Shown here piece after piece: positions 34,418 through 42,568 of a stretch of DNA of 64,000 bases. Both the position numbers and the translations under genes were made by a program. The stretch spans positions 26,719 through 90,718 of the forward strand of contig CAZGJA010000024.1 of NCBI GenBank assembly GCA_964526695.1, given 5' to 3'. Numbering within the stretch: position 1 is the first letter of the stretch; each line of letters begins with the position of its first letter. A model generated the notes under the pieces. It worked only from the letters and a program-made list of their open reading frames with translations. It was not told the DNA's origin and ran no database searches. This DNA comes from JABWBH01 sp964526695. GTDB taxonomy: Bacteria; Planctomycetota; Phycisphaerae; UBA1845.

Positions 34418-36352
34418 ATGTTGAAATTCAGCAACACGATCACCTTCTCAATGCTTGCTTTTCTGGTGACGTCGGCAAGGATTCTGGCCGACCCGCAAGA
34501 AGCCGCTGCACCCTTCTCCGTGCGGGAGGCCTACATCAAGCACGAATACCGCATTCCTATGCGCGACGGCGCCCAGCTCTTCACGTCCGTGTATGAGCCG
34601 AAAGACGAATCCAAGACATACCCCATTCTCCTTCGCCGCACGCCCTACAGTGTGCGACCCTACGGCGAGGATCAGTACGCCGACCAGCTTGGACCCAGTG
34701 ATCTGTTCGACCGCAGTGGATACATATTTGTTTTTCAAGACGTGCGCGGATGTTATATGTCCGAGGGTGCATTCACGAACATGACGCCGCACCGTCCGCG
34801 CAAGTCCGCGCCGACCGACGTGGACGAGAGCAGCGACACGTATGACACGATTGACTGGCTGCTCGCCAACGTCCCGCGCCACAATGGGCGCGTGGGCATG
34901 TGGGGCATCTCGTATCCCGGCTTCTACTGCTCCGCAGGCATGATCGACGCGCATCCGGCGCTCAAAGCCGTTTCGCCGCAGGCGCCGATCGCGGACTGGT
35001 TCTTCGACGATTTCCGCCATCACGGCGCGTTCTTCCTGCCCCACTCCCTCAACTTTATCGCCGGGTTCGGCAAGCCGCGGCCCGAGCCAACGCAGGACCG
35101 CGGTTGGGGCTTCGACTTCCCCACGCCGGATGGATACCAGTTCTATCTCGATCTCGGTCCGCTCAAGAACGTCAATGCTCGCTATTTCAACAAAGCCAAT
35201 CCCATGTGGAACGACATGGAGCAGCACGTCAATTATGATGAATACTGGAAGTCGCGCAACATCCTCCCGCATCTCAAGAAAGTCGCGCCGGCGGTCATGA
35301 CGGTGGGCGGGTGGTTCGACGCGGAAGACCTTTACGGCGCGCTGAAGACGTACCGCGCCGTCGAGGCGCAGAACCCCGGCATTTTCAACATTCTGGTGAT
35401 GGGTCCGTGGGATCATGGCGGCTGGGGACGTCGCGACGGCGACCGGCTGGGCAACATCGACTTTGGCGGAAAGTCCTCGCTTTTCTACCGCGACCACATC
35501 GAGGCGGTGTTCTTCAATTATTTCCTGAAGAGTGAGGGCGACGGGCAACTTCCGGAAGCCTACGTGTTTGAAACGGGAACCAACCGTTGGCGCACGTTCG
35601 ACGCGTGGCCCCCGAAGGAAACGCAGCCGCGCACGATCTTTCTCGCACCATCCGACCGGCTCTCGTTTGACCCGCCGGCGGCGCAAGTCGAAGACGGAAA
35701 TGAGCGCGGGGCGATTGCCGTCGCGGCGGAGGCGTTTGATGAGTTCGTCAGCGATCCGGATAAACCTGTTCCCTACACGGAAACGATCACCACGCACATG
35801 ACGCGCGAATACATGACCGACGACCAGCGATTCGCGTCGCGGCGCCCCGACGTGTTGACCTATTCCACGGCCGCCCTCGAGGCCGATCTGACTCTTGCCG
35901 GCCCAGTCACGGCCCATTTATGGATCACCACAACCGGAACGGACGCAGACTGGATCGTGAAGATCATTGACGTTTTCCCGCCGAATGCGCCGGACCATCC
36001 CGGACTTGCGCCCGGGCGAAGGATGGGCGGCTATGAGATGATGGTGCGAAGCGAAGTCCTCCGGGGGCGATTCCGCAACAGCTATGAGAAACCGGAGCCG
36101 TTTGCGCCGGGGCAAATCACGCCGGTGAAACTGGAATTGCAGGACGTTTTGCACACGTTCCAGAAGGACCACCGGCTGATGGTGCAGATTCAGAGCACGT
36201 GGTTCCCGCTCGTGGACCGCAATCCGCAGAAGTTCGTTCCCAACATCTTCCTTGCAAGCGAAGCGGATTTCATCCAGGCGACGCATCGCGTGTACCGCTC
36301 GCCGCAGCACCCGACGAGCCTGACGCTCGGGGTGCTTGCGACATCCCCGTAA
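34418..36352 (+). CDS. CocE/NonD-type secreted hydrolase
   Basis: A 644-residue exported enzyme with a signal peptide ending SARILA. It has the three-part CocE build. An alpha/beta hydrolase comes first with YRIPMRDGAQLFTSVYEP, DVRGCYMSEG and the nucleophile GISYPGFY (Ser near residue 168). A helical insert follows, then the acid and His in WFDAEDLYGAL and MGPWDHGGWG. The C-terminal beta-jelly-roll is AHLWITTTGTDADWIVKIIDVFP. Family members split acyl-amide or ester bonds, such as glutaryl-7-ACA acylase, alpha-amino-acid ester hydrolase and X-Pro dipeptidyl peptidase; the substrate here is not known. GGGAGG ten bases before the ATG fixes the start. Confidence 0.88.
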   Translation: MLKFSNTITFSMLAFLVTSARILADPQEAAAPFSVREAYIKHEYRIPMRDGAQLFTSVYEPKDESKTYPILLRRTPYSVRPYGEDQYADQLGPSDLFDRSGYIFVFQDVRGCYMSEGAFTNMTPHRPRKSAPTDVDESSDTYDTIDWLLANVPRHNGRVGMWGISYPGFYCSAGMIDAHPALKAVSPQAPIADWFFDDFRHHGAFFLPHSLNFIAGFGKPRPEPTQDRGWGFDFPTPDGYQFYLDLGPLKNVNARYFNKANPMWNDMEQHVNYDEYWKSRNILPHLKKVAPAVMTVGGWFDAEDLYGALKTYRAVEAQNPGIFNILVMGPWDHGGWGRRDGDRLGNIDFGGKSSLFYRDHIEAVFFNYFLKSEGDGQLPEAYVFETGTNRWRTFDAWPPKETQPRTIFLAPSDRLSFDPPAAQVEDGNERGAIAVAAEAFDEFVSDPDKPVPYTETITTHMTREYMTDDQRFASRRPDVLTYSTAALEADLTLAGPVTAHLWITTTGTDADWIVKIIDVFPPNAPDHPGLAPGRRMGGYEMMVRSEVLRGRFRNSYEKPEPFAPGQITPVKLELQDVLHTFQKDHRLMVQIQSTWFPLVDRNPQKFVPNIFLASEADFIQATHRVYRSPQHPTSLTLGVLATSP

Positions 36353-36387
36353 TGCGCGGGGACCGCCGGTCGGGAACCGGCGCGTCA

Positions 36388-36443
36388 AGGGTGGGGCTGG
36401 TCTGTGACCTGCCCTTGGTTCAGCAGGTCTGAGACCTACTGCG
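36388..36443. repeat. Palindromic repeat pair, family A
   Basis: Two copies (GGTCTGTGACCTGCC and AGCAGGTCTGAGACCTACTG) joined by CTTGGTTC, between the convergent CocE-type and pilT genes. They may act as a shared transcription stop. Confidence 0.65.
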
Positions 36444-36469
36444 TTCCTCATCAGGCCGAGCGCGCAGCC

Positions 36470-37612
36470 TCAACCGCGCGGCGACCGGATTCGTCCGACG
36501 AGGCTCTGCGCCGACGCCTTGATGCCCTTCATCGAGCTTTGCAACGCCTCGCGGCTGGGGGCGTATTCCATGGCCGTATCGTAATGGATGCGCTCCATTT
36601 CGATCAATTCGACGAGGGAATGGGTGAACGATCGCATCCCCTCGTGCTCGCTCTGCGCGATGATCGCGGGGAGATCCTCGTCCTCCTCATTGCGAACCTT
36701 GTCCTTGACCACCGGCGAATTGATGAGCACTTCCGACGCGGGGTAAACCTTGCCCGCTTCGATGCCCGGGATGAGCCGCTGGCAGAGGATGGCCCGCAGG
36801 CCGTTCGACATGCTCGATCGGATGAACGAGTGCTCGTTGCGCGGAAAGAACTCCAGGATGCGGTTGAAGGACTGGACGACGTCGCCGACGTGCAGCGTGC
36901 CGAACACGAGGTGGCCGGTCTCGGCGGCCTGGAGCGCTGCCGTCAGCGTGTCGCGGTCGCGCATTTCGCCGATGAAGATGATGTCCGGATCCTCGCGGAC
37001 GACGGAGCGCATCGCCGTGGGGAAATTCGGCACGTCCAGGCCGATCTCGCGTTGCGAAATAATGCACTTCTTCGGCGTGAACGAATACTCGATGGGGTCT
37101 TCGACCGTGATGACGTGCATGGCTTCGATGTTGTTGAGGTGGTCGATCATCGCGGCCAAGGTGCTGGACTTGCCGCTGCCCGTGACCCCGGTGACGCAGA
37201 TGAGGCCTTCGCGCGTCTCGGAAATCAGCTTCTCATAAATCGGCGGCAGATTGAGGTCGGCGTACGTGGGGATCTTGTTCTGCACGCGGCGGATGGCGGC
37301 GTGCATTTCGCCCATGGAGCGGAACACGTTGCAGCGGAAGCGGTCGCCCAACGAGCCTTTGTAGGAGAAGTCGATCGACCCGTTCTGCTCATAGTCGTGA
37401 AGTTTGTGCGCGGGGATGATGGACTTAAGCATCGCCTCCATGTACTCGTTCTGCTCGATCACCGGAAACGCCGCTTTGTGCAGCAGCCCTCCGACGCGGA
37501 AAAAGGGAGCGTAATTCACTTTCAGGTGAATGTCGGAGGCGAGAAACTGCGTCGTGCCGTTCAGGAGCGTCTGCATCGCCTCGGCCGGCGGCGGCAATTG
37601 CGTGATGGACAT
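36470..37612 (-). CDS. pilT: Type IV pilus retraction ATPase PilT
   Basis: A 380-residue hexameric ATPase with Walker A GVTGSGKSSTLAAM (about 143-156), the Asp box ITVEDPIEYSF, the His box GHLVFGTLH and Walker B IFIGEMRDRDT. These fit PilT rather than PilB (short, no extended N-terminus). It drives pilus retraction from the inner face of the cytoplasmic membrane. It starts with ATG at 37612, with AGGGAA about eight bases upstream. It stands apart from the other pilus genes; the only pilin-like gene in the window is 5 kb away. Confidence 0.93.
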   Translation of the reverse strand: MSITQLPPPAEAMQTLLNGTTQFLASDIHLKVNYAPFFRVGGLLHKAAFPVIEQNEYMEAMLKSIIPAHKLHDYEQNGSIDFSYKGSLGDRFRCNVFRSMGEMHAAIRRVQNKIPTYADLNLPPIYEKLISETREGLICVTGVTGSGKSSTLAAMIDHLNNIEAMHVITVEDPIEYSFTPKKCIISQREIGLDVPNFPTAMRSVVREDPDIIFIGEMRDRDTLTAALQAAETGHLVFGTLHVGDVVQSFNRILEFFPRNEHSFIRSSMSNGLRAILCQRLIPGIEAGKVYPASEVLINSPVVKDKVRNEEDEDLPAIIAQSEHEGMRSFTHSLVELIEMERIHYDTAMEYAPSREALQSSMKGIKASAQSLVGRIRSPRG

Positions 37613-37731
37613 ATGTGATTCCCTATGTGTGAGCGGGATTCCGCCCCGCTCCTTCCGCCCGGCACACGCCGACGGCCCGGCCCAAAACTCGCAAGGACCG
37701 CAAGCCCGTCGTCACCGGCGGTGAAATTCCG

Positions 37732-38424
37732 CTATTTCAACACGGCCACCAATCCGAACACGGCGGACAGCACCGCCAAAGCAATGGCGCCCGACATCAC
37801 GCGGGTGAGCCGGCGCGTGTGTTCCGCGAACAATTTCACGAGCCGATCCTCGCGGTCCACGGCGGAGGCGCAGAATTGCTCGGCCAAGCCCATGGACGCC
37901 GCGCCCGTGCGTCCGAGGTTCTCAATGGGCGTCTTCAACTCACCGAGCGCCTCGGCGATGCGCGCGTCCGTGCGACGCTGGGCCTCCATCCACTCCGGAA
38001 GCTGCGCGAGATGGTTGTCGAGCCGGCGCGTCCGCACGGCCGTGTTTTCGAGCTGACCCGCCAGCGCAGTCACGGCCTCCGCCTGCGCCCGCGCGGCCCG
38101 CGGCAACTGCGAGACGTGATCCGCGAGCCGGTCCAGCGCCTCGGCCATGCGCGCCGTCCGCTCCTGCTGCCCGGCGAGATGAGTCTGGATGGACTCGACC
38201 AGCCCGGTGACCTTCTCCTGTGAACGTTGAATCACGTCCAGCGCCCGCGACTGGAAGGCGGCCTCCTCGCCGGACACCCCCATCGGCAGCGACGAAAGCA
38301 CGACATCCCCCCGGTTCACCATCGCTCCATTCCCCGTTGACGCCGGCGACCACTCCACCGGCGCGCCCGAGCGGTAGTTGCGAATCCGCTGCGCCACGCG
38401 CGTCCAGAAATGCCCCTGCACCAT
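37732..38424 (-). CDS. Coiled-coil protein with one C-terminal membrane span
   Basis: A 230-residue protein. About residues 60-195 are alpha-helical, rich in Gln, Ala, Arg and Glu in heptad-like pattern (for example LVESIQTHLAGQQERTARM). The end is hydrophobic (SGAIALAVLSAVFGLVAVL). It is probably a tail-anchored cytoplasmic coiled coil. GGGAGG seven bases before the ATG at 38424 sets the start. It is 119 bases upstream of pilT on the same strand and could be part of the same unit. No family is recognised. Confidence 0.6.
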   Translation of the reverse strand: MVQGHFWTRVAQRIRNYRSGAPVEWSPASTGNGAMVNRGDVVLSSLPMGVSGEEAAFQSRALDVIQRSQEKVTGLVESIQTHLAGQQERTARMAEALDRLADHVSQLPRAARAQAEAVTALAGQLENTAVRTRRLDNHLAQLPEWMEAQRRTDARIAEALGELKTPIENLGRTGAASMGLAEQFCASAVDREDRLVKLFAEHTRRLTRVMSGAIALAVLSAVFGLVAVLK

Positions 38425-38596
38425 CCGTGAGCCTCCCATGAGGATTGAACGCCGGGCCTGCCCGCGCAGGCCCCGCGCGACCCCGGCAGCCGTGCCGGAG
38501 CCGGTCATTCACATTGCAATCGCCGTGCCGGGAGCTGCGTCGAACGCCCCGACCTGCCCGTCGTCCCGGCTTCGCCGGCGTGGTAGCCTTGCCATC

Positions 38597-38627
38597 GCCA
38601 CGGGTCCGCTGCTGTGGACCCGTGCCA
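38597..38627. repeat. Short palindrome between the coiled-coil and peroxidase genes
   Basis: ACGGGTCC and GGACCCGT around a GCTGCTGT loop, flanked by CC and GCCACC. It is a strong hairpin without a U-run. Confidence 0.45.
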
Positions 38628-38675
38628 CCCCGCGAACCCACGCCCATCACCCTGTGCGCAACCTCTTCTCCCGCC

Positions 38676-39359
38676 TCATGGCTTCGCGACGGGTTCCTTC
38701 TTCACCGGGCGCGGCGCCTCCAGCGCCTTCTCGATCGGCTTCGTCAACTTCTCGTCACTCGGCTTGACGCGCGGATCGAACTTCTCGATCACCTGTCCGT
38801 CGCGCCCGATCAGGTACTTCTGGAAGTTCCAAGCCACGTCGCCTTTGATCTTCTCGCTGGGGTGGGCGGTCAAGTACTTGTACAGCGGAGCGGCCTGCTC
38901 GCCTTTGACCGCGAGCTTGGCGAACAGGTCGTAGGTGCCGTGGTACTGCTCGCGGCAGAACTGCTTGATCTGCTCGTGCGTGCCCGGCTCCTGCCCGCCG
39001 AAGTCGTTGCACGGAAACGCCAGAATGCGGAAGCCTTTGTCCTTGTACTTCTGGTACATCGGTTCGAGCTGCGAGTAGTTTTCCTCGGTCAGGCCGCACT
39101 TCGACGCGACATTAACGATCAGCAGCACGTCGCCCTCGAACTTCCGCAGCGGCACGTCCTTGCCGTCCATGTCCTTGACCACGAAGTCGAGCACGGACTT
39201 CTCGCCGGACGCCGGCGCGGCCGCGGGTTTGGCGGGTTCCGCGGGCTTGGCAGGCTTGGCCGGTTCAGCGGGTTTCGGCGAATCCTGAGCGGCAAGCGGC
39301 GATGAAATCAGGGCGATGGCCATACCGGCCAGTGCAAACGGTGCGCCACGACGGATCAT
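38676..39359 (-). CDS. Exported glutathione peroxidase-family protein
   Basis: A 227-residue thioredoxin-fold peroxidase. After a signal peptide and a low-complexity Lys/Pro/Ala/Glu linker (residues about 30-55) come VVKDMDGKDVPLRKFEGDVLLIVNVASKCGLTEENY, with the peroxidatic Cys near residue 88. GFRILAFPCNDFGGQEPG and WNFQKYLIGRDGQVIEKF follow. The position of a second Cys suggests that it uses thioredoxin rather than glutathione, as most bacterial members do. The export signal puts it in the periplasm or outside. GGAGC eight bases before the ATG at 39359 supports the start. Confidence 0.9.
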   Translation of the reverse strand: MIRRGAPFALAGMAIALISSPLAAQDSPKPAEPAKPAKPAEPAKPAAAPASGEKSVLDFVVKDMDGKDVPLRKFEGDVLLIVNVASKCGLTEENYSQLEPMYQKYKDKGFRILAFPCNDFGGQEPGTHEQIKQFCREQYHGTYDLFAKLAVKGEQAAPLYKYLTAHPSEKIKGDVAWNFQKYLIGRDGQVIEKFDPRVKPSDEKLTKPIEKALEAPRPVKKEPVAKP

Positions 39360-39683
39360 AATGCTAAGCTCCGGGCGCGACTTCGAGCGCATTTCCCCGG
39401 CGTCCGATGATCGCGCAGGTCGAATCTCAGCCCGTCATCATACCCGATTGCCCGCCCGCCAGGCAAATCCTACTCCCGCTTCTACTCGCCCTCCTGCTTC
39501 AGTGCCGCCAGCTCCGCGCGCAGCCCGCTCAGGCGGGCGAGTTCCTGGATCTGATTGGCTTTCGCTTCGGCGGGGGTGCCCCACCCCGTTTGAGTGGGGG
39601 ACCGGCAGACGCGGCGCCCCTTCTTCGATGCGTTCTGCTCCCCAGCCCGGAAGGGTGGGGGATCCCTGCGTCGGGCTTCATCA
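39360..39683. other. Spacer with a gene remnant and a GC-rich repeat
   Basis: The 324 bases between the peroxidase and the lipoprotein gene hold no intact gene. They contain a remnant of the Snf7-like gene's 3' end (39482-39570, minus strand). A hairpin-rich stretch follows (about 39570-39665) with GCCCCACCCCGTTTGAGTGG and a similar second element. Confidence 0.55.
39482..39570 (-). pseudogene. Remnant of the 3' end of the Snf7-like gene, copy 2
   Basis: Read on the minus strand this gives EAKANQIQELARLSGLRAEL then AALKQEGE and a stop where the intact gene (41801-42415) has Lys before its final KRE. So the last 28 or so codons of that gene are duplicated here, with a nonsense mutation. The next three codons after the stop still read KRE. 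There is no start or upstream homology, so it is a dead fragment. Confidence 0.7.
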
Positions 39684-40331
39684 TTAATCCGTGTACGGCA
39701 TGATGTACCGCAACACTCTGAAGCGTACTGGCGAATCGTAAGTAGCTTCGGTTATGCCGCCGTCCTCTTGCCTGAGTGCGTAGTGGATGTGAATCTGCAT
39801 TCCCAGTCCAGGGTCTAATGGAACGTTTTGTGCACTCGTGAAGGTCGCAATGTGGTCATGTACGGGCAAGCCCTTGAGGTTGTCGCCGAATTCAACCCAA
39901 CGATTGCCGTCTTTCGGGCCATTGAACTCGACGTCGAGGGAAGGTCGGCCATCATTGAACGTCAGGATGACGGAATCGAGTCGAGCTGCCGCCAGTTTGG
40001 CAGCCGGTTCTTCAAACGTGACGGACACACGGTAGGGCGAGCCGTACCGCACCAAGCACAAGGGCGACTTGGCAGGCCAGGACGTAAACTCGCCCTGGAA
40101 TCCGGCGCTGACGATGTGACCACCTTCGGTCCGCCAGCGACTATTCTCGCGATAGATTGCTCTTATGTCCGGATTAGGATCGTCAATGAAGTAATCATCC
40201 TCGATTATCAGGGCGCAGCCCGACACGAGAGGCCCGAGGGCAATGGCACCCACCATGAGATACAGCGGCATCACCGAGTAGCGTGGCGGCGCTACGGCGA
40301 TCATCTTCGTAACCTTCCTGGAATTGCTCAT
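39684..40331 (-). CDS. Lipoprotein of unknown function
   Basis: A 215-residue lipoprotein: about 38 residues of signal with a lipobox LVSGC, then a mature domain rich in Asp and aromatic residues. This includes IIEDDYFIDDPNPDIR, ARLDSVILTFNDGRPSLDV, and a beta-sandwich-like second half. Its base composition is lower in GC than most neighbours. No known domain is recognised. It sits between two decayed copies of the Snf7-like gene's 3' end, so it may have arrived by insertion at a duplicated site. Confidence 0.62.
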   Translation of the reverse strand: MSNSRKVTKMIAVAPPRYSVMPLYLMVGAIALGPLVSGCALIIEDDYFIDDPNPDIRAIYRENSRWRTEGGHIVSAGFQGEFTSWPAKSPLCLVRYGSPYRVSVTFEEPAAKLAAARLDSVILTFNDGRPSLDVEFNGPKDGNRWVEFGDNLKGLPVHDHIATFTSAQNVPLDPGLGMQIHIHYALRQEDGGITEATYDSPVRFRVLRYIMPYTD

Positions 40332-40385
40332 GGAATGCCGGACCTTGGGGATCAGCTTTCGAGCCGCTTGGGTGCCCCCGATTCG

Positions 40386-40580
40386 TTACTCCCGCTTCTT
40401 CTCGCCCTCCTGCTTCAGCGCCGCCAGCTCCGCGTGCTGACCGCTCAAGCGCGCCAGCTCCTGGCCGTGCTCCGCCGCGGCCTCGGCGTCGATGAGCCGG
40501 TTCAGCTCCTCGTCGCGGATTGCCTCGGAAGCCGCCGCGGTCGTTTCCACGTCCTGACCGGCCACGTCCTCCACCCTGTC
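40386..40580 (-). pseudogene. Remnant of the 3' end of the Snf7-like gene, copy 1
   Basis: On the minus strand this reads VEDVAGQDVETTAAASEAI then RDEELNRLIDAEAAAEHGQE, LARLSGQHAELAALKQEG and EKKRE before a stop. It is clearly homologous to the last 64 residues of the intact Snf7-like gene at 41801-42415. Upstream of the VEDVAG block the homology stops abruptly, so the first two thirds are missing. It has no start codon of its own with a ribosome binding site and is best called a truncated duplicate. The spacer to the Uma2 gene holds nothing else. Confidence 0.75.
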
Positions 40581-40675
40581 GGCGGATTAGCTTCGGAACC
40601 GGTGGATCGGCACACTCTCCATCCCTCATCGCAACCCAAGCCGCCTGGCAGCCGTTTCCCGTCCCGGCCAATAGC

Positions 40676-40704
40676 TCGACTCGTACGCGCTTTCATCGTA
40701 TAAT
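40676..40704 (+). promoter_or_regulatory. Candidate promoter making a leaderless Uma2 transcript
   Basis: TCGACT at 40676-40681 and a perfect TATAAT at 40699-40704, 17 bases apart. The usual start, seven to eight bases after the -10, falls at 40711-40712. The Uma2 ATG is at 40713, and no Shine-Dalgarno site is present. Confidence 0.5.
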
Positions 40705-40712
40705 GCAGCACT

Positions 40713-41282
40713 ATGGCAGTTCAGGAACTCGTAGGTCAGCGCGTCGTCTTGACTTACCGGGACTACTGCGCGCTGCCCAACGACGGCCGGCGCTACGAGA
40801 TTTTGGAGGGCGATCTTCACGTGAGCCCCGCACCATCCCCGTTTCATCAGACCGTTCTGGTTCGTCTCATCGCTTTGCTCCACGCGCACGTCGAGGGCCG
40901 GCGCCTGGGCCGAGTCCTCGCGTCCCCCATCGATGTCTTGTTCGCCGATACCACCATTGTTCAGCCGGACGTCATCTTCGTCGCCCAGGACCAATGGGGC
41001 ATCATCGAGAAGAAGTACATCCGGGGGGCGCCGCGGCTGGTGGTCGAGGTGCTTTCGCCCTGGAATGCGCACTACGACGCGCAGGCGAAGCGCCAACTGT
41101 ACGCGAAGTTCGGCGTGCTGCACTACTGGATGGTGGACATTGAGACCCCGGGCGTGCTGGAACTCAGCGATCCGCGGGACGGTGCTTACCCTGCCGAGCG
41201 CCGCGTTCAACCGCCGGATGCGTTCGAGCCGAAGGTGTTTCCGGGGTTGCGGATTGACCTGGGCGGGTTGTTCGCGGAGTGA
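40713..41282 (+). CDS. Uma2-family putative endonuclease (DUF820)
   Basis: A 189-residue PD-(D/E)XK fold protein. It has the Uma2 pattern: DGRRYEILEGDLHVSPAPS, HAHVEGRRLGRVLASPIDVLF, VQPDVIFVA and the catalytic strand PRLVVEVLSPWNAHYDAQAKRQLYAKFGVLHYWMVD, with its E-V-L-S and K residues. The family is amplified in planctomycetes and cyanobacteria. Nuclease activity is predicted, not proved. It seems to be made from a leaderless mRNA. It is 16 bases upstream of a damaged hicA on the same strand. Confidence 0.85.
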   Translation: MAVQELVGQRVVLTYRDYCALPNDGRRYEILEGDLHVSPAPSPFHQTVLVRLIALLHAHVEGRRLGRVLASPIDVLFADTTIVQPDVIFVAQDQWGIIEKKYIRGAPRLVVEVLSPWNAHYDAQAKRQLYAKFGVLHYWMVDIETPGVLELSDPRDGAYPAERRVQPPDAFEPKVFPGLRIDLGGLFAE

Positions 41283-41298
41283 AGACGACGCAATTCCT

Positions 41299-41495
41299 GT
41301 GAAGTACCGCGACATCATCAGGCTCATCGAGGCGGACGGCTGGATGGTGGACCGGATTGCAGGCGGCCACATTCAGTACCGACATCCCGTGAAACCGGGG
41401 ACCGTCACCGTACCTGCCGGAGGAAAGCGCAGCCGCGATGTGCCGCAGGGCACGCTGACCTGAACAGCATCTTGAAGCAGGCCGGGCTAAGATAG
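41299..41495 (+). pseudogene. hicA: hicA mRNA interferase toxin, frameshifted near the end
   Basis: Starts GTG at 41299 and reads KYRDIIRLIEADGWMVDRI, then AGGHIQYRHPVKPGTVTVPA with the catalytic His in GGHIQYRHP. It stops early after PQGTLT at 41463 (54 residues). The expected HicA ending (LNSILKQAGLR) is still present immediately after, but in another frame, from 41463 to the TAG at 41493-41495. Five extra bases (in CTGACCTGAAC) shift the frame. So either the last 11 residues are lost or the toxin is dead. hicB follows 36 bases downstream of the remnant end. Confidence 0.78.
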
Positions 41496-41531
41496 AAGGC
41501 GCGGCGCAGCGAGCGCGGCCGGGGATCCGAA

Positions 41532-41744
41532 ATGAACTACGTAGTTGTGATCGAACGCGGCATGGACGGGAGCTTTTCCGCCTATGTTCCCGATCTGCCG
41601 GGATGCGTCAGTTGCGGCGACAGCGAAACGGAGGTCAGGGAGTTGATCGAAGAGGCGGTCAAGCTCCACATCGAATCGCTGCGCTCGCACGGCGAGCCGG
41701 TGCCGCCTGCGACAGCGCGGACGGCGATGGTTGCGGTGGTGTAG
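41532..41744 (+). CDS. hicB: HicB antitoxin
   Basis: A 70-residue HicB partial-RNase H fold protein: YVVVIERGMDGSFSAYVPDLPGCVSCGDSETEVRELIEEAVKLHIESL is the complete family pattern. It lacks a C-terminal DNA-binding extension. It would neutralise HicA by binding its active site. It follows the frameshifted hicA on the same strand, so the pair is a type II toxin-antitoxin module whose toxin is damaged. Confidence 0.85.
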   Translation: MNYVVVIERGMDGSFSAYVPDLPGCVSCGDSETEVRELIEEAVKLHIESLRSHGEPVPPATARTAMVAVV

Positions 41745-41800
41745 CGTCTCCCGGCGCCGCGGGAACGTTGATGCGTAGGGAGCTTGCAAAGCCGGACGCC

Positions 41801-42415
41801 TCATTCCCGTTTCTTCTCCCCCTCCTGCTTCAGCGCCGCCAGTTCCGCCCGCAGACCGCTCAGATGCGCAAGCTCCTTGGCGTGCTCGGCTTCGCCTTCG
41901 GCGTCGATGAGACGGTCCAGCTCCTCGTCGCTGATCGCCTCGGACGCGGCGGCGGAAAGCTCCACGTCCTCACCGGCCACGTCCTCCACCGTGTCGAGGA
42001 AGACGTTCATCCGCTCCTCCATCGTCTGCGACTGGACCATGGCCTTTTCCCAGTCGGCCTGCGTCTTGATGAGGTCCGTCTCGCCGAACAGCCGCCCGAT
42101 CTCCCGCGCCATGAGAGACATGGAGGACGCGAAGTCCGCGGACGCCTCGGCCTGCCGCTTGATGAGCAGGGCGTTTTTGACCGAGAGGAGCTGGCGCTCG
42201 AGCATCTTGCGGATGGTGGCGGTCTTCTTCAGCGAGTTGCGGATGAAGACGTACTGGGCGTTGTCGCCGATCTTGCGCGCCTGGTGCGCGTTCTTGATGA
42301 ACTCGTCCTGAAACCGCGCCTGCTCGCGGATGGACTTTTCGATCCGCCGGATGCCCTGGCGGATGCGGATGTCCCGCTCGATGCGACGCTCTTCGGATGA
42401 TTTGAACAAGCCCAT
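41801..42415 (-). CDS. Snf7/ESCRT-III-like coiled-coil protein
   Basis: A 204-residue, nearly all-helical protein. It starts MGLFKSSEERRIERDIRIRQ, then shows a long first hairpin (RRIEKSIREQARFQDEFI, NAHQARKIGDNAQYVF, RKMLERQLLSVKNALL) and a Met-rich middle (SSMSLMAREIGRLF). A later pair of helices has TQADWEKAMVQSQTMEERMN and an acidic end (EAISDEELDRLIDAE). The order, spacing and motifs (basic, Gly-Asp turn, then KxxLERQLLSVxxAL, and a C-terminal acidic tail) match eukaryotic CHMP2/Vps2-like ESCRT-III proteins. This is by-eye similarity within the PspA/Snf7 superfamily and is unproved. It is the last gene of the nine-gene minus-strand cluster. A repeat of family B lies right upstream, and two broken copies of its 3' end lie downstream. 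Confidence 0.62.
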   Translation of the reverse strand: MGLFKSSEERRIERDIRIRQGIRRIEKSIREQARFQDEFIKNAHQARKIGDNAQYVFIRNSLKKTATIRKMLERQLLSVKNALLIKRQAEASADFASSMSLMAREIGRLFGETDLIKTQADWEKAMVQSQTMEERMNVFLDTVEDVAGEDVELSAAASEAISDEELDRLIDAEGEAEHAKELAHLSGLRAELAALKQEGEKKRE

Positions 42416-42418
42416 GTT

Positions 42419-42533
42419 AAACGCCGAAACGCCGAAATCAGAACCCCTCACGCAAGTGAGGGGCACTCCATCGAGATGCCGAAACGCCGAAACGCCAAAA
42501 TCAGAGCCGCGACCGTGAGGGAGCGGGTTCTCC
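42419..42533. repeat. Palindromic repeat cluster, family B
   Basis: Contains CGCCGAAACGCCGAAATCAG, a 20-base palindrome around CCCCTCACGCAAGTGAGGGG, and AGAGCCGCGACCGTGAGGGA. It is the inverted counterpart of the cluster at 43241-43337, 700 bases away, so the two could pair or recombine. Confidence 0.75.
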
Positions 42534-42568
42534 CGGCAGGCCGCACCGCACTCATCGCCCCGGCGCAC

